A stretch of DNA of 49,722 nt from an uncultured Clostridia bacterium. Lineage in GTDB: Bacteria; Bacillota; Clostridia; Christensenellales; DTU072. Positions within the stretch are counted from its first letter, which is position 1, and each line of letters begins with the position of its first letter. The position numbers and the translations under genes are program-made. This document shows positions 25,522 to 33,671 of the stretch, in pieces. The notes beneath the pieces are model-generated. The model did no database searches. It was not told where the DNA came from and was given only the letters and a program-made list of their open reading frames with translations. The DNA lies in the NCBI GenBank assembly GCA_944372095.1, contig CALVYG010000009.1:1-49722 (forward strand), given 5' to 3'.

Positions 25522-25976
25522 TATTTTATCTTTCCTATATATATAACCGCGTCTTCTTCCACGGACATCTGACTTACTCCCACTCCGCTGCTCGTAAGCG
25601 TCTGTCCTTTATAATTAACCGCCTGCGCATACTCGCTTACGTCGTAATCTTTTTCAACGCTCGTGAAAAAATACACGTATTCTCCGTTTCCCTCTTTGAA
25701 ATTCCCTATTTCCGTTATATATGCTCCGTAAGCGCTTTCGCTGTAAATAAGGTGTAAGCCTTTGTTTTCTTTAAGATAAACAAGAATTGCCATTACGCCT
25801 TCTCCGTCAACTTCGTCGGCGTCTACGTAGTACTCCTTATCGCTTCCGTCGCACGCTATAACTACAGTTACGTCGCCTTTGCCTTTTCCGTCTCCGCATG
25901 CCGTAAGACCGAATATAGCGCAAACCGTTATTGCAATCAGCGCTATCGCTATTACTGCTATCCTTTTCTTTTCCAT
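25518..25976 (-). CDS. DUF4430 (transcobalamin-like C-terminal domain) lipoprotein
   Basis: A 152-residue lipoprotein: signal peptide with lipobox LTAC (Cys27), a short Gly/Lys/Asp linker, then one DUF4430 domain with the pattern AYGAYITEIGNFKEGNGEYV and aromatic YFFTS typical of the family. DUF4430 resembles the C-terminal beta domain of the eukaryotic B12 carriers intrinsic factor and transcobalamin. A surface-anchored corrinoid-capture role is therefore plausible, and its position behind a probable cobalamin riboswitch and before an ECF S subunit supports it. Its Shine-Dalgarno (GGAGG, 25985-25989) lies in the 3' arm of a hairpin followed by eight U, so translation should be controlled by the riboswitch. 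Confidence 0.85.
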   Translation of the reverse strand: MEKKRIAVIAIALIAITVCAIFGLTACGDGKGKGDVTVVIACDGSDKEYYVDADEVDGEGVMAILVYLKENKGLHLIYSESAYGAYITEIGNFKEGNGEYVYFFTSVEKDYDVSEYAQAVNYKGQTLTSSGVGVSQMSVEEDAVIYIGKIKY

Positions 25977-26005
25977 AAAAAAAACCTCCGAAATTTTTTC
26001 CGAGG
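25977..26005 (-). promoter_or_regulatory. Expression-platform hairpin burying the DUF4430 ribosome binding site
   Basis: On the minus strand CCTCGGAAA pairs with TTTCGGAGG around a short A-rich loop, with one central mismatch. The 3' arm contains the GGAGG used by the DUF4430 gene, and eight T lie between the arm and the ATG. The element can act as an SD-sequestering hairpin, as an intrinsic terminator, or both. Confidence 0.75.
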
Positions 26006-26162
26006 CAAAATCGTATTCCCTTTCTTTTTACGGGAATATATACCTTTTCGGGTACGCTCTCCATTTGCCCGAGAACTTGACCGTTTTACGGAAACCAGGC
26101 ATTCCGACTGTTACGGCAATGGTTGTTGCGGCGGATTTTCACCGCGCTTTCCCTGTCTTCCG
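26006..26162 (-). ncRNA. Probable cobalamin riboswitch aptamer
   Basis: Read on the minus strand, the leader begins just after a -10 element and contains ACAGGGAA, then CGGTGAAAATCCG, a core loop (CAACAACC, ATTGCCGTAACAGT) and a B12-box-like AGTCGGAATGCCTGG. The order and spacing fit the cobalamin riboswitch core (GGGAA, GGTGAAAATCC, B12 box AGYCMGGARACCUGCC), though the CCCGC-ACTGT part is atypical and the P7-P10 arms seem reduced. Hairpins including ATTCCC/GGGAAT (26014-26037) lead to the expression platform. The downstream DUF4430 and ECF genes support a corrinoid ligand. Confidence 0.72.
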
Positions 26163-26168
26163 CCTTTT

Positions 26169-26197
26169 ATTATAACTCTTTTTTGCTTTTTTCGCAA
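26169..26197 (-). promoter_or_regulatory. Promoter of the riboswitch-DUF4430-ECF unit
   Basis: TTGCGA (26192-26197), 17-nt spacer, TATAAT (26169-26174) on the minus strand. The expected start near 26162 coincides with the 5' edge of the riboswitch. Confidence 0.85.
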
Positions 26198-26319
26198 CAA
26201 ACTTTCGCTTATTTGTAATACCTGTTTTATTTTTTATCTTTTTATAAGGCATTCTCTTTCAGCGTTATGTAAAGTTATGTCACGCTTCGTTTTTTACAAT
26301 TTATAACTATTATTCCGGT
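26198..26319. other. Intergenic stretch with no clear feature
   Basis: Between the riboswitch promoter and the stop of the membrane protein gene I see only AT-rich sequence and a short direct repeat (TTATGT, twice within 20 bp) inside a weak AGCGT/ACGCT hairpin. No gene or convincing terminator is visible. Confidence 0.5.
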
Positions 26320-28281
26320 TTAATCTATATCAGCTTCGGTAAAAACGGTTTTCCCGTCTTTTTCCGTTCTTAAATACAATACTTTTGCTTTCGGGGTTTC
26401 TTCAAACAAACTGCCGTACTGTTCGATAAATTTCCGACTTACTTTATCTATAAACAGATATTTGTAAGGCGCGGTTTCTTCTTCGAATTTTTCTGCCGAA
26501 AAAGTCATACTGAACGGATTTCCCGTAAGGAATATCTTCGTATCTCTTCCTGACGCATAAGACCCGCCCTCGGTAAATCCCGAACATCTCGTCGGCGTAC
26601 AGAAAAATCTTATTTTTATGTATCTTCTCACATACACGTCGTCTTCCTCATAATCGTGCATTGCGTAATACACGCTGTCTGTATCGTCAAGTTTAGCGGT
26701 TATTTCTATCCACTCTTTATACGACCCGTAAGCTACTTTCACCGGCAGTACGTTCTGTTCTATATACGCGTTAAGTCCCGCCGTAAAAGACGCCGCCACC
26801 ACCAGATACGCTATCGTCGCTATAACGAGTTTCTTTACTCCGTAACGGTACTCGGTTATTCCTTTCCATTCCACTTCCTCTAACGCTTTTGCGTTTTCGA
26901 CGGGTTTTACGAACACTTCGATTATCTGCGTCGCAAGCACAAGCATTACACCTATCGTCATTGCGCTCATATATCGCGGATATGCCGCTATTTCAAGTGA
27001 TTCCCGATAGCTGAAACTGAATATATACAATATCAGCATCGCTATTCCGAATCCGAATATAATTACTATACTGTATACCGTATTTGCTATTCCGAACGCC
27101 TTATTCTTCATTTTCCTCGCAAGCAGGAACGATACCGTTCCAACTATCGCAAACATCAGTATCTGCGGTATCTGCAAATATGCTCCGTATTCGTAATAAA
27201 ATTTCCCGATAAAAAACGTCTTGAAAAATCTTTGCGTAACCGTTTGCTGAAATTCGTCGGGTTCGGTTATATATTTTATCAGATTTCCCATAGTAAGTTC
27301 GGACGAATCCCACCCCGCCCTTACGTCGTTTGCGTCTATATACATCGACCACGATACTTTTGCAAATACTATCATAAATACGAACAATGCCATCATCGCT
27401 ATGTTCGATTTTTTCTTTATAAAAGGTGTTATTTTTTCCCTGTTCCTCGTAAGTACGTCAACCGTTATATACAAAATTCCGAATATAACCATTACTATAC
27501 CCGTCGATTTTATCTGCGTTATGAAAAATGCCCCTAGCGCAAGCGTAAGTATTGTAAAATAATCGGGATTGTTTTTATCCGTTATATAAGTTAAATAAAG
27601 ATAAGCAAGACTTACTCCCAAAAGTCCGTCCACAAGCAATTCGCAGTACAGCGTAAATTTCAGTACGCACGGCCATAGCATAAACGCAAGCGTTGCAATT
27701 ATCGCTCTTAAAGAAAGTTTATTCTTGAAAAGCTCTGTAATCGGCAGCATCATCGAAAAAAGCAATACGTCAAACGCCGCATACAGATGTCCGTTTATAA
27801 ACGTATCTCCGAAAAACTGAAACGCGTACATAAACACCCCTGTCGCGGGAACGTATTGGTTAAACATCGTCGTCGTATCCCCGAGGTTGCCGAAATTGTC
27901 GTATTCGAACATATTTTTCACTACCAACGCCCAGTGCGTCATCTCGTCCCAATGATAAGACATCATATTGGTAAATACCAGTCCGAGGAATATTCCCGCT
28001 ACGAAGAACAATATCGATACGGGCGAAAACACTATTTTGCCTAAACTTTTTATATCCTTGTTTTTTATGCATACCGTCGCGGCAATTACCGTTATCAGCG
28101 AAACTATTGCAAAAAACACATACATTCCTATGTCGAGTCTTTTGAATAATCCGAATGTATAGAGCACGAACGTCATAAAAAAATTTGCGGGAGCGGAAAC
28201 TCTTACAAGACTTTCTTTCAATAAATACGCTATACTTATCCAAAATACGAAAACTATCAAAAATACCAAATAATAACTCAT
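26320..28281 (-). CDS. Polytopic membrane protein, GT-C glycosyltransferase-like, unknown function
   Basis: A 653-residue protein with roughly a dozen hydrophobic segments covering the first 500 residues and a hydrophilic C-terminal part (about 510-653) that would lie outside the membrane. After the third or fourth segment comes MSYHWDEMTHWAL, an acidic pair in a first external loop as in GT-C (polyprenyl-phosphate sugar) glycosyltransferases, followed by FNQYVPATGVFMY. I do not recognise a named family and no sugar pathway genes adjoin. It is monocistronic; a perfect consensus promoter ends 8 nt before the ATG with no Shine-Dalgarno. A polymer ligase or transporter is an alternative. Confidence 0.75.
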   Translation of the reverse strand: MSYYLVFLIVFVFWISIAYLLKESLVRVSAPANFFMTFVLYTFGLFKRLDIGMYVFFAIVSLITVIAATVCIKNKDIKSLGKIVFSPVSILFFVAGIFLGLVFTNMMSYHWDEMTHWALVVKNMFEYDNFGNLGDTTTMFNQYVPATGVFMYAFQFFGDTFINGHLYAAFDVLLFSMMLPITELFKNKLSLRAIIATLAFMLWPCVLKFTLYCELLVDGLLGVSLAYLYLTYITDKNNPDYFTILTLALGAFFITQIKSTGIVMVIFGILYITVDVLTRNREKITPFIKKKSNIAMMALFVFMIVFAKVSWSMYIDANDVRAGWDSSELTMGNLIKYITEPDEFQQTVTQRFFKTFFIGKFYYEYGAYLQIPQILMFAIVGTVSFLLARKMKNKAFGIANTVYSIVIIFGFGIAMLILYIFSFSYRESLEIAAYPRYMSAMTIGVMLVLATQIIEVFVKPVENAKALEEVEWKGITEYRYGVKKLVIATIAYLVVAASFTAGLNAYIEQNVLPVKVAYGSYKEWIEITAKLDDTDSVYYAMHDYEEDDVYVRRYIKIRFFCTPTRCSGFTEGGSYASGRDTKIFLTGNPFSMTFSAEKFEEETAPYKYLFIDKVSRKFIEQYGSLFEETPKAKVLYLRTEKDGKTVFTEADID

Positions 28282-28289
28282 AATTCTAA

Positions 28290-28318
28290 ATTATAATTTA
28301 AGTAATCCCTTGTGTCAA
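28290..28318 (-). promoter_or_regulatory. Consensus promoter of the membrane protein gene, abutting the start codon
   Basis: TTGACA (28313-28318), 17-nt spacer, TATAAT (28290-28295), then 8 nt (TTAGAATT) to the ATG. The predicted transcript start lies within one or two bases of the start codon. Confidence 0.9.
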
Positions 28319-28392
28319 TGCCTTATTTTTGTGCCGAAGCGTATATATTTGCGTCTCCCGTTCCGAATTGTTAAGTATTCTTTTTTTGTGCC

Positions 28393-28421
28393 TTGTAATA
28401 TTCTGCGTATTACTGTATAAT
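28393..28421 (+). promoter_or_regulatory. Promoter of the MacB-type ABC transporter gene
   Basis: TTGTAA (28393-28398), 17-nt spacer, TATAAT (28416-28421), with a leader of about 75 nt before the GGAGG-bearing start region. Confidence 0.75.
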
Positions 28422-28430
28422 AATTCTGTA

Positions 28431-28450
28431 TTTACTTTATATAAGGTAAA
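28431..28450. promoter_or_regulatory. Near-palindromic candidate operator
   Basis: TTTACTTTATATAAGGTAAA is a near-perfect 20-bp inverted repeat (one mismatched pair) at the predicted transcription start of the ABC transporter gene, where a repressor would block initiation. No regulator gene lies next to it. Confidence 0.45.
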
Positions 28451-28502
28451 TCTGTTATATAATCATTTTATATAATTTTATATAACCGTTTCGGAGGAAT
28501 AT

Positions 28503-31346
28503 ATGATTTCGCTACATAACGTCGTCAAAAGCTACTGCGCGGGAGAAAACACCGTACACGCGCTTAAAGGATTGAACCTTACTCTTCCCGACAAAGGACT
28601 TGTTTCCATTCTCGGCGCAAGCGGTTGCGGCAAAACGACTTTGCTTAACATTATAGGCGGACTGGACCGTCCGACCTCGGGAGAACTCGTCGTCAACGGC
28701 GTTTCCACCTCCTCTTTCAAATCTTCCGACTGGAACGCTTACCGTAACAACAGCGTCGGGTTCGTTTTTCAGAACTATTACCTTATTCCGCACCTTAACG
28801 TGCTTGAAAACGTAAAAATAGCAATGAGTCTGTCGGGATTGAAACCCAAGGAACAAAAGGCCAAAGCCGTTGCGGCACTCGAACGCGTCGGTCTCGGCGA
28901 CCAGCTTCACAAAAAACCACGTCAGCTCTCGGGCGGACAGGCTCAGCGCGTCGCTATCGCCCGCGCTACCGCGAACAAACCCTCCATTATCCTTGCCGAC
29001 GAACCTACAGGCGCTCTCGACAGCGAAAATTCCGTTCAGATTCTCGAACTTCTCAAAGAACTTTCTTCTGAAATTCTCGTTATTATAGTCACTCATAACG
29101 CCGAACTTGCAGATAAATACAGCGACCGCATAATTAAAATGAAGGACGGAAAAGTAATCGACGACGAATTGAGAACGGCTGAGTTCCCCGTTTCGGAATT
29201 TCTTACCTCTCAGTCGGACGGCGGTTCGGTTTCCGTTTCGTCTTCAAAACCCGATTCTTTGCCGAAAAAGAAAAAAAGACGCACAATGGGGCTTTTCGCC
29301 GCTTTCGGAACAAGCCTTAAAAATCTCTATTACAAACTCGGCAGAACCGCCATTACTTCCATTGCAGGCTGTATCGGCGTCGTCAGCATTGCCCTTATTC
29401 TCGGTCTTAACGCGGGTTTTTCTTCTTATGCTACCGAATATCAGCGTTCTTCTCTTTCCAAATATCCGATTACCGTAGCTAAAACAAGCTCTTCTCTCGA
29501 AGACCTCGCAAAACTTTTTCAGGAAGTCAACGGCGATTATTCGGAATTCGATACCAACGCCGTTATAAATATTCTGCGGGACGAAATTTCCGACCTCGAC
29601 AAATTTACCGACGAGCAAAAAATATTCGTGGAAAAAATGATTACCGGTCTCGGAGCAAACATAGACGAATTGCTTAAAGAAAACGATACCACCGAATTCA
29701 AAAAATACGTTGACCGAAATTTTAACGCTGAAAACGCAACCGTAAAATTCGATTACGACCTCTTACTTAACGTCTATTCGTTTTCAAAATCCGACGAGGG
29801 CGCAATCACCGATTATTCGCAGATAGTGCCCCTCAGCGAAAGAACGGGCAAAGATTTGGAATACCTTAACTCCGTTCTTCAAATAATTGGACTGAAACTT
29901 TCAAGTAACGATATTCAGAACATCAGAAGCGCGCTGTCAAACATCTCTTTCTGGGATTCGCTCGTGGACGACGAACAGGTCCTCAACGACCAATACGAAC
30001 TGCTTACGGGCCGCTGGCCTCAGGACGAACCCGAAAACAACGTCTTCGAAGTCGTTCTCCTCGTTGACGAATATAACCGACTGACCGACGCTTCTCTTTA
30101 CGCTCTCGGTTACATTTCCTTTGCCGATATGCTTTCTGCTTTCCTCGCAAATTCTACCGAAATTCTTTCTAAACTGACAGGCTCGGATTTCAGCGGACTT
30201 TTGGGTACCCTCGGCAAGGACCTTGACCCGGAATACGATTTCAACGAATTCATCGGTCACGAATTCAAACTTCTTCTCGAAACCGATTACTTCGTCAAAA
30301 ACGAAACCACCGGTTTATACGAAAACAACTCCGATAACTCTTTATTTGTAAAAAACAAACTTTCGTCCGCTCCGACGCTCCGCGTTTCAGGCATAATCCG
30401 TTTACGTCAAGGCGTCGATTCGGGTTGCCTTAACGGCGATATCGGTTACTCGCAAGCCCTTGTCGATTATATCATCGACAATACTCTCGCTTCCCCCGTA
30501 GTATCCGAACAGCAAAGCGCTTACGACCTCTACAATTCTCAGATTCAATCGGAAGACTACCTTAAATATCTGGAAATCCTTAAAGCCATTGCGGAAGAAG
30601 AAAAAACTTTCGATACACTCACCGAAGAAGAAAAACGTATCTTTTTTTGGGCTCAATCGAGCGTATCCCTTAAATGCGTCGTTGACGGTTACTCTCTCGC
30701 CGATATAAGTAACTACGATACTCTTATGCTCGATTTGGGCGTTAAAGACAAGGATTCGCCCGAAGCCATTTTATTCTATCCTTCAAGTATTGAGGCTGTG
30801 GACGAAATCGAATCTTTCATCGACGGTTACAATGCGGAAATGAAAGCCGCTCACGATTCGGGCGAAACCTTCATAAACAATTCCGTAAAATACACTAACG
30901 AACTCGAATCGATTATGAACGACCTTACCGGCGTTATCGACACGATTACCTATATCCTGATTGCCGTAACCTGCCTTGCAGTAATAGTTTCTCTCTTTAT
31001 GGTCGGCATTATTATGTATATTTCCGTTCAGGACAGAACAAAAGAAATCGGTATCCTGCGCAGTATGGGTGCGCGTAAACTCGATATTATGAATATCTTT
31101 AATACCGAAACAATTCTTCTCGGTTTGCTCAGCGGTATTATCGGCGTTGCCATAGGGTACGCTCTCACTCCCGTAGCAAACACTCTCCTTAACAATTATC
31201 TCGGTATCTCGCACCTTATTCAACCCGTATGGTGGCATTCTCTTATCATTATTCTCGCTTCCGTGGTTCTTACCTGCATCTCGGGACTTCTTCCCGCTCT
31301 TTTTGCGGCGAAAAAAGACCCCGTTACCGCTCTTCGTACGGAATAA
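28503..31346 (+). CDS. ABC transporter with fused ATPase and FtsX-like permease (MacB type)
   Basis: A 947-residue fusion. The ATPase (about 1-225) has Walker A GASGCGKT (38-45), the signature LSGGQAQR and Walker B IILADEPTGALD. A linker leads to a first membrane helix near residues 275-300, then a large extracytoplasmic domain (about 305-800), then the three C-terminal helices of an FtsX permease with the cytoplasmic motif DRTKEIGILRSMGA. Such proteins act as mechanotransducers or export peptides and lipoproteins rather than small molecules; in Firmicutes related ones give antimicrobial peptide resistance. No membrane-fusion or two-component partner is nearby. GGAGG lies 6 nt before the ATG. 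It is monocistronic, with a terminator after it. Confidence 0.93.
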   Translation: MISLHNVVKSYCAGENTVHALKGLNLTLPDKGLVSILGASGCGKTTLLNIIGGLDRPTSGELVVNGVSTSSFKSSDWNAYRNNSVGFVFQNYYLIPHLNVLENVKIAMSLSGLKPKEQKAKAVAALERVGLGDQLHKKPRQLSGGQAQRVAIARATANKPSIILADEPTGALDSENSVQILELLKELSSEILVIIVTHNAELADKYSDRIIKMKDGKVIDDELRTAEFPVSEFLTSQSDGGSVSVSSSKPDSLPKKKKRRTMGLFAAFGTSLKNLYYKLGRTAITSIAGCIGVVSIALILGLNAGFSSYATEYQRSSLSKYPITVAKTSSSLEDLAKLFQEVNGDYSEFDTNAVINILRDEISDLDKFTDEQKIFVEKMITGLGANIDELLKENDTTEFKKYVDRNFNAENATVKFDYDLLLNVYSFSKSDEGAITDYSQIVPLSERTGKDLEYLNSVLQIIGLKLSSNDIQNIRSALSNISFWDSLVDDEQVLNDQYELLTGRWPQDEPENNVFEVVLLVDEYNRLTDASLYALGYISFADMLSAFLANSTEILSKLTGSDFSGLLGTLGKDLDPEYDFNEFIGHEFKLLLETDYFVKNETTGLYENNSDNSLFVKNKLSSAPTLRVSGIIRLRQGVDSGCLNGDIGYSQALVDYIIDNTLASPVVSEQQSAYDLYNSQIQSEDYLKYLEILKAIAEEEKTFDTLTEEEKRIFFWAQSSVSLKCVVDGYSLADISNYDTLMLDLGVKDKDSPEAILFYPSSIEAVDEIESFIDGYNAEMKAAHDSGETFINNSVKYTNELESIMNDLTGVIDTITYILIAVTCLAVIVSLFMVGIIMYISVQDRTKEIGILRSMGARKLDIMNIFNTETILLGLLSGIIGVAIGYALTPVANTLLNNYLGISHLIQPVWWHSLIIILASVVLTCISGLLPALFAAKKDPVTALRTE

Positions 31347-31370
31347 TTTTTACTTCATCTTTAATCTGCT

Positions 31371-31412
31371 GCCCGTGCTTTGTTTATAAAGCCACGGGCA
31401 TTTATTTACTTC
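31371..31412 (+). terminator. Terminator after the ABC transporter gene
   Basis: GCCCGTG pairs with CACGGGC, with an inner CTTT/AAAG extension across a small bulge, followed by ATTTATTTACTT. The T tract is interrupted, so termination may be partial. Confidence 0.65.
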
Positions 31413-31504
31413 ATTCTCTTTTACTTTTCGGAATTTTCCGCTTTATGCAATCTCAATCTGTTTTAAAAGTTTTTCACCGAAGAGTAAAATATTAGTAAAT
31501 GCTG

Positions 31505-31533
31505 TTGCAAGTTTTTTTCGGGTAATGTATAAT
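31505..31533 (+). promoter_or_regulatory. Promoter of the ppx-maf-MreB-like operon
   Basis: TTGCAA (31505-31510), 17-nt spacer, TATAAT (31528-31533). The -10 directly follows the in-frame ATG at 31525, which therefore cannot be the translation start of the transcript made from it. Confidence 0.85.
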
Positions 31534-31584
31534 GTTCTTATTACGGAAGAAAAAAATTCGATTATAAACAAAAGGGGTGCCTAC

Positions 31585-33096
31585 TTGGAAAAGATTGCTA
31601 TTATCGATATTGGGTCAAATACGGCTAGAATCGTTATCGCCAACATTCTCGAAGGCGGTTATTTTAACGTTGTGGACGAATTGAAAGAGCCTGTCCGGCT
31701 TGCGAAAGGTATGGAAACCGACGGATATCTCCGTCCGGTTCGTATTCAACAAATGATTAAAACTCTCAAAACTTTCAAGAATCTCTACGAAAGTCATGAA
31801 GTAAGTAAAGTTTTCGCTTACGCAACCGCTGCGGTTCGCCGCGCTAAAAATAAGAAGACTTTCGTCGACGAAGTCCTTTCTCAATGCGGAATAAAACTTA
31901 CCGTCCTCACTCAGGACGAAGAGGCTATGCTCGTTTATACCGGCGTAGTCAATTCTCTTGACGTTCCTCGCGGCGTTATTATCGACGTGGGCGGAGCCAG
32001 CATTAAACTTATCTGCTATAACCGCAGACTTTTACTTAATCACGATACTTTACCTTTCGGCGCGGTCAGCCTTACAGAAAAATTCGCGGAAATCTCCGAC
32101 GGATTCGAACGCGCTAAACTTATCGAAGAATACGTCGAAGCCGAATTGTCAAAAATCGAATGGCTTAAAAACCTCGACGAAGGCGTCCAGTTGATTGCCG
32201 TAGGCGGCGCGGTACGTAACCTGGGCAGAATCAGCCGCAGATTTAAGCGTTATCCCCTCGATATGGCTCATAATTACCATATCTCTATGGAAGATTTTAA
32301 TAATATCTACAATTCGCTTAAAGGTATCGATATTACCAAACCCGTCCGTATCAAAGGTCTTTCAAGCGCAAGAGCGGAAATTCTTCCCGCCGCGCTCAGT
32401 TGTATTAAAGCTATCGAAAACGCTACAAACTTTAACGAAATTACCATTTCGAGCGCGGGACTCAGGGAAGGCGCGCTTTTCCGCTACGCCGTTCCCAGCA
32501 CTATGGAAAAACCTCTCGGCGATGTTTTAGGTCACAGTATCTATACTCTCCTCAGTCATTTCCATATGAACGTGCCTCATTCCGAACACGTTTTCGATAT
32601 CGCTCTTCAACTCTATCGTCAGCTTAAAGTTTTACATAAACTGCCTCGGTACTATGTTAGAGTTCTCCGCGTAGCCGCTCAGCTTCACGATATAGGTAGC
32701 AGCTTCAAATTCTACGACCATCCGAAACATTCTTTCTATATTATCCTTAACAGCAACCTTTACGGTATTCAGCAGAAAGACCTTGTTATGGCGGCTCTGG
32801 TCGCAGGTATGCACGGAAGTCAGCCTTTTGAAGGAATTGAAATTCAGCAATATGTCAATATGCTTACAGAAGAAGATATCGACGCCGTTAAAAAACTCGG
32901 CGTTATCGTTCGAATCGCGGAATGCTTCGACCGCAGTATGAGCGGCGTTATCACCTCTCTTACCTGCGATATACTCGGCGAAAGCGTTATCCTCAAACCT
33001 TGTTCCACAAGCGATTGTACCCTCGAAATTCAAGACGCTATGGGCGCGGTGGCGGATTTTAAACGCGCTTTCAAAAAGAATCTCGATATTCTTTAA
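31585..33096 (+). CDS. ppx: Ppx/GppA phosphatase family protein (exopolyphosphatase or pppGpp phosphohydrolase)
   Basis: A member of the ASKHA fold family that removes terminal phosphate from polyphosphate or pppGpp. Sequence landmarks are IAIIDIGSNTARIVIA at the N-terminus (phosphate loop 1), YATAAVRRAKN, and IDVGGASIKLI (loop 2). The C-terminal part has an HD-type region (AAQLHDIGSS and YDHPKHS), as in the two-domain form, for about 503 residues. The start is taken as the TTG at 31585, preceded by AAGGGGTG with a 5-nt gap; the ATG at 31525 overlaps the -10 box. It is the first gene of an operon with maf (11-nt gap) and the MreB-like gene. The exact substrate cannot be read from sequence. 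Confidence 0.92.
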   Translation: MEKIAIIDIGSNTARIVIANILEGGYFNVVDELKEPVRLAKGMETDGYLRPVRIQQMIKTLKTFKNLYESHEVSKVFAYATAAVRRAKNKKTFVDEVLSQCGIKLTVLTQDEEAMLVYTGVVNSLDVPRGVIIDVGGASIKLICYNRRLLLNHDTLPFGAVSLTEKFAEISDGFERAKLIEEYVEAELSKIEWLKNLDEGVQLIAVGGAVRNLGRISRRFKRYPLDMAHNYHISMEDFNNIYNSLKGIDITKPVRIKGLSSARAEILPAALSCIKAIENATNFNEITISSAGLREGALFRYAVPSTMEKPLGDVLGHSIYTLLSHFHMNVPHSEHVFDIALQLYRQLKVLHKLPRYYVRVLRVAAQLHDIGSSFKFYDHPKHSFYIILNSNLYGIQQKDLVMAALVAGMHGSQPFEGIEIQQYVNMLTEEDIDAVKKLGVIVRIAECFDRSMSGVITSLTCDILGESVILKPCSTSDCTLEIQDAMGAVADFKRAFKKNLDIL

Positions 33097-33107
33097 TTCT
33101 TTTTCCG

Positions 33108-33671
33108 ATGAATACGCTTCACCTCGTTCTTGCTTCTTCTTCCCCTAGAAGAAAAGAACTTTTACATAAAATTACCGACGATTTTTCCGTAGCCGAACCT
33201 TGTTGCTGCGAAATTTCCGTCGGCGAACCGCAATTCGTCGCTCAACATAACGCCGTCGCAAAAGGCCGCGCCGTTTCCGCGGATTTCGTCGTCGCCTGCG
33301 ACACCATCGTTTTTTCGGAAGGCATTATCTTCGGAAAACCTTCGGATAAATCCGATGCCGTCGCTATGCTTAAATCTCTCCGCGGTAAAACTCATTCCGT
33401 TTTAAGCGCGGTTTACGTCAGATTCTTTTCGGATGAAACCGTCTTTTCCGACGTTTCTTCCGTTACGATGAAACCTCTTTCCGATGAAGAAATTGTTTCC
33501 TACGTAAACAAATTTCTCCCTCTCGATAAAGCGGGCAGTTACGGTATTCAGGACGGGATTGCCGTCCTTTCTTACTCGGGAAGTTTCGATAATATCGTCG
33601 GTCTTCCTACCGAAAAATTGCGTGAAGTACTGAGGAAATATATTTATGTCAAAGAAGAATGTGATTATTGA
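33108..33671 (+). CDS. maf: Maf family nucleoside triphosphate pyrophosphatase
   Basis: A 187-residue house-cleaning enzyme that hydrolyses non-canonical nucleotides (dTTP/UTP-type substrates in related proteins). The motif LASSSPRRKELL (residues 8-19), the catalytic Asp in VACDTIVF, the FGKPSD loop and AGSYGIQD near the end define the family. Maf is also tied to septum inhibition in Bacillus, where maf neighbours mreBCD; here an actin-like gene overlaps its 3' end by 26 bp. There is no convincing Shine-Dalgarno, so it may depend on translation of ppx 11 nt upstream. Confidence 0.95.
   Translation: MNTLHLVLASSSPRRKELLHKITDDFSVAEPCCCEISVGEPQFVAQHNAVAKGRAVSADFVVACDTIVFSEGIIFGKPSDKSDAVAMLKSLRGKTHSVLSAVYVRFFSDETVFSDVSSVTMKPLSDEEIVSYVNKFLPLDKAGSYGIQDGIAVLSYSGSFDNIVGLPTEKLREVLRKYIYVKEECDY

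Noticed and set aside
28300..28502. tRNA or small RNA gene in the AT-rich gap
   Set aside because: Only promoter elements and TATA-rich repeats are present; no cloverleaf or terminator is visible.
31585..33096. Stand-alone HD-domain hydrolase after Ppx
   Set aside because: The HD-like motifs are in the same continuous frame and belong to the C-terminal domain of the two-domain Ppx/GppA protein.
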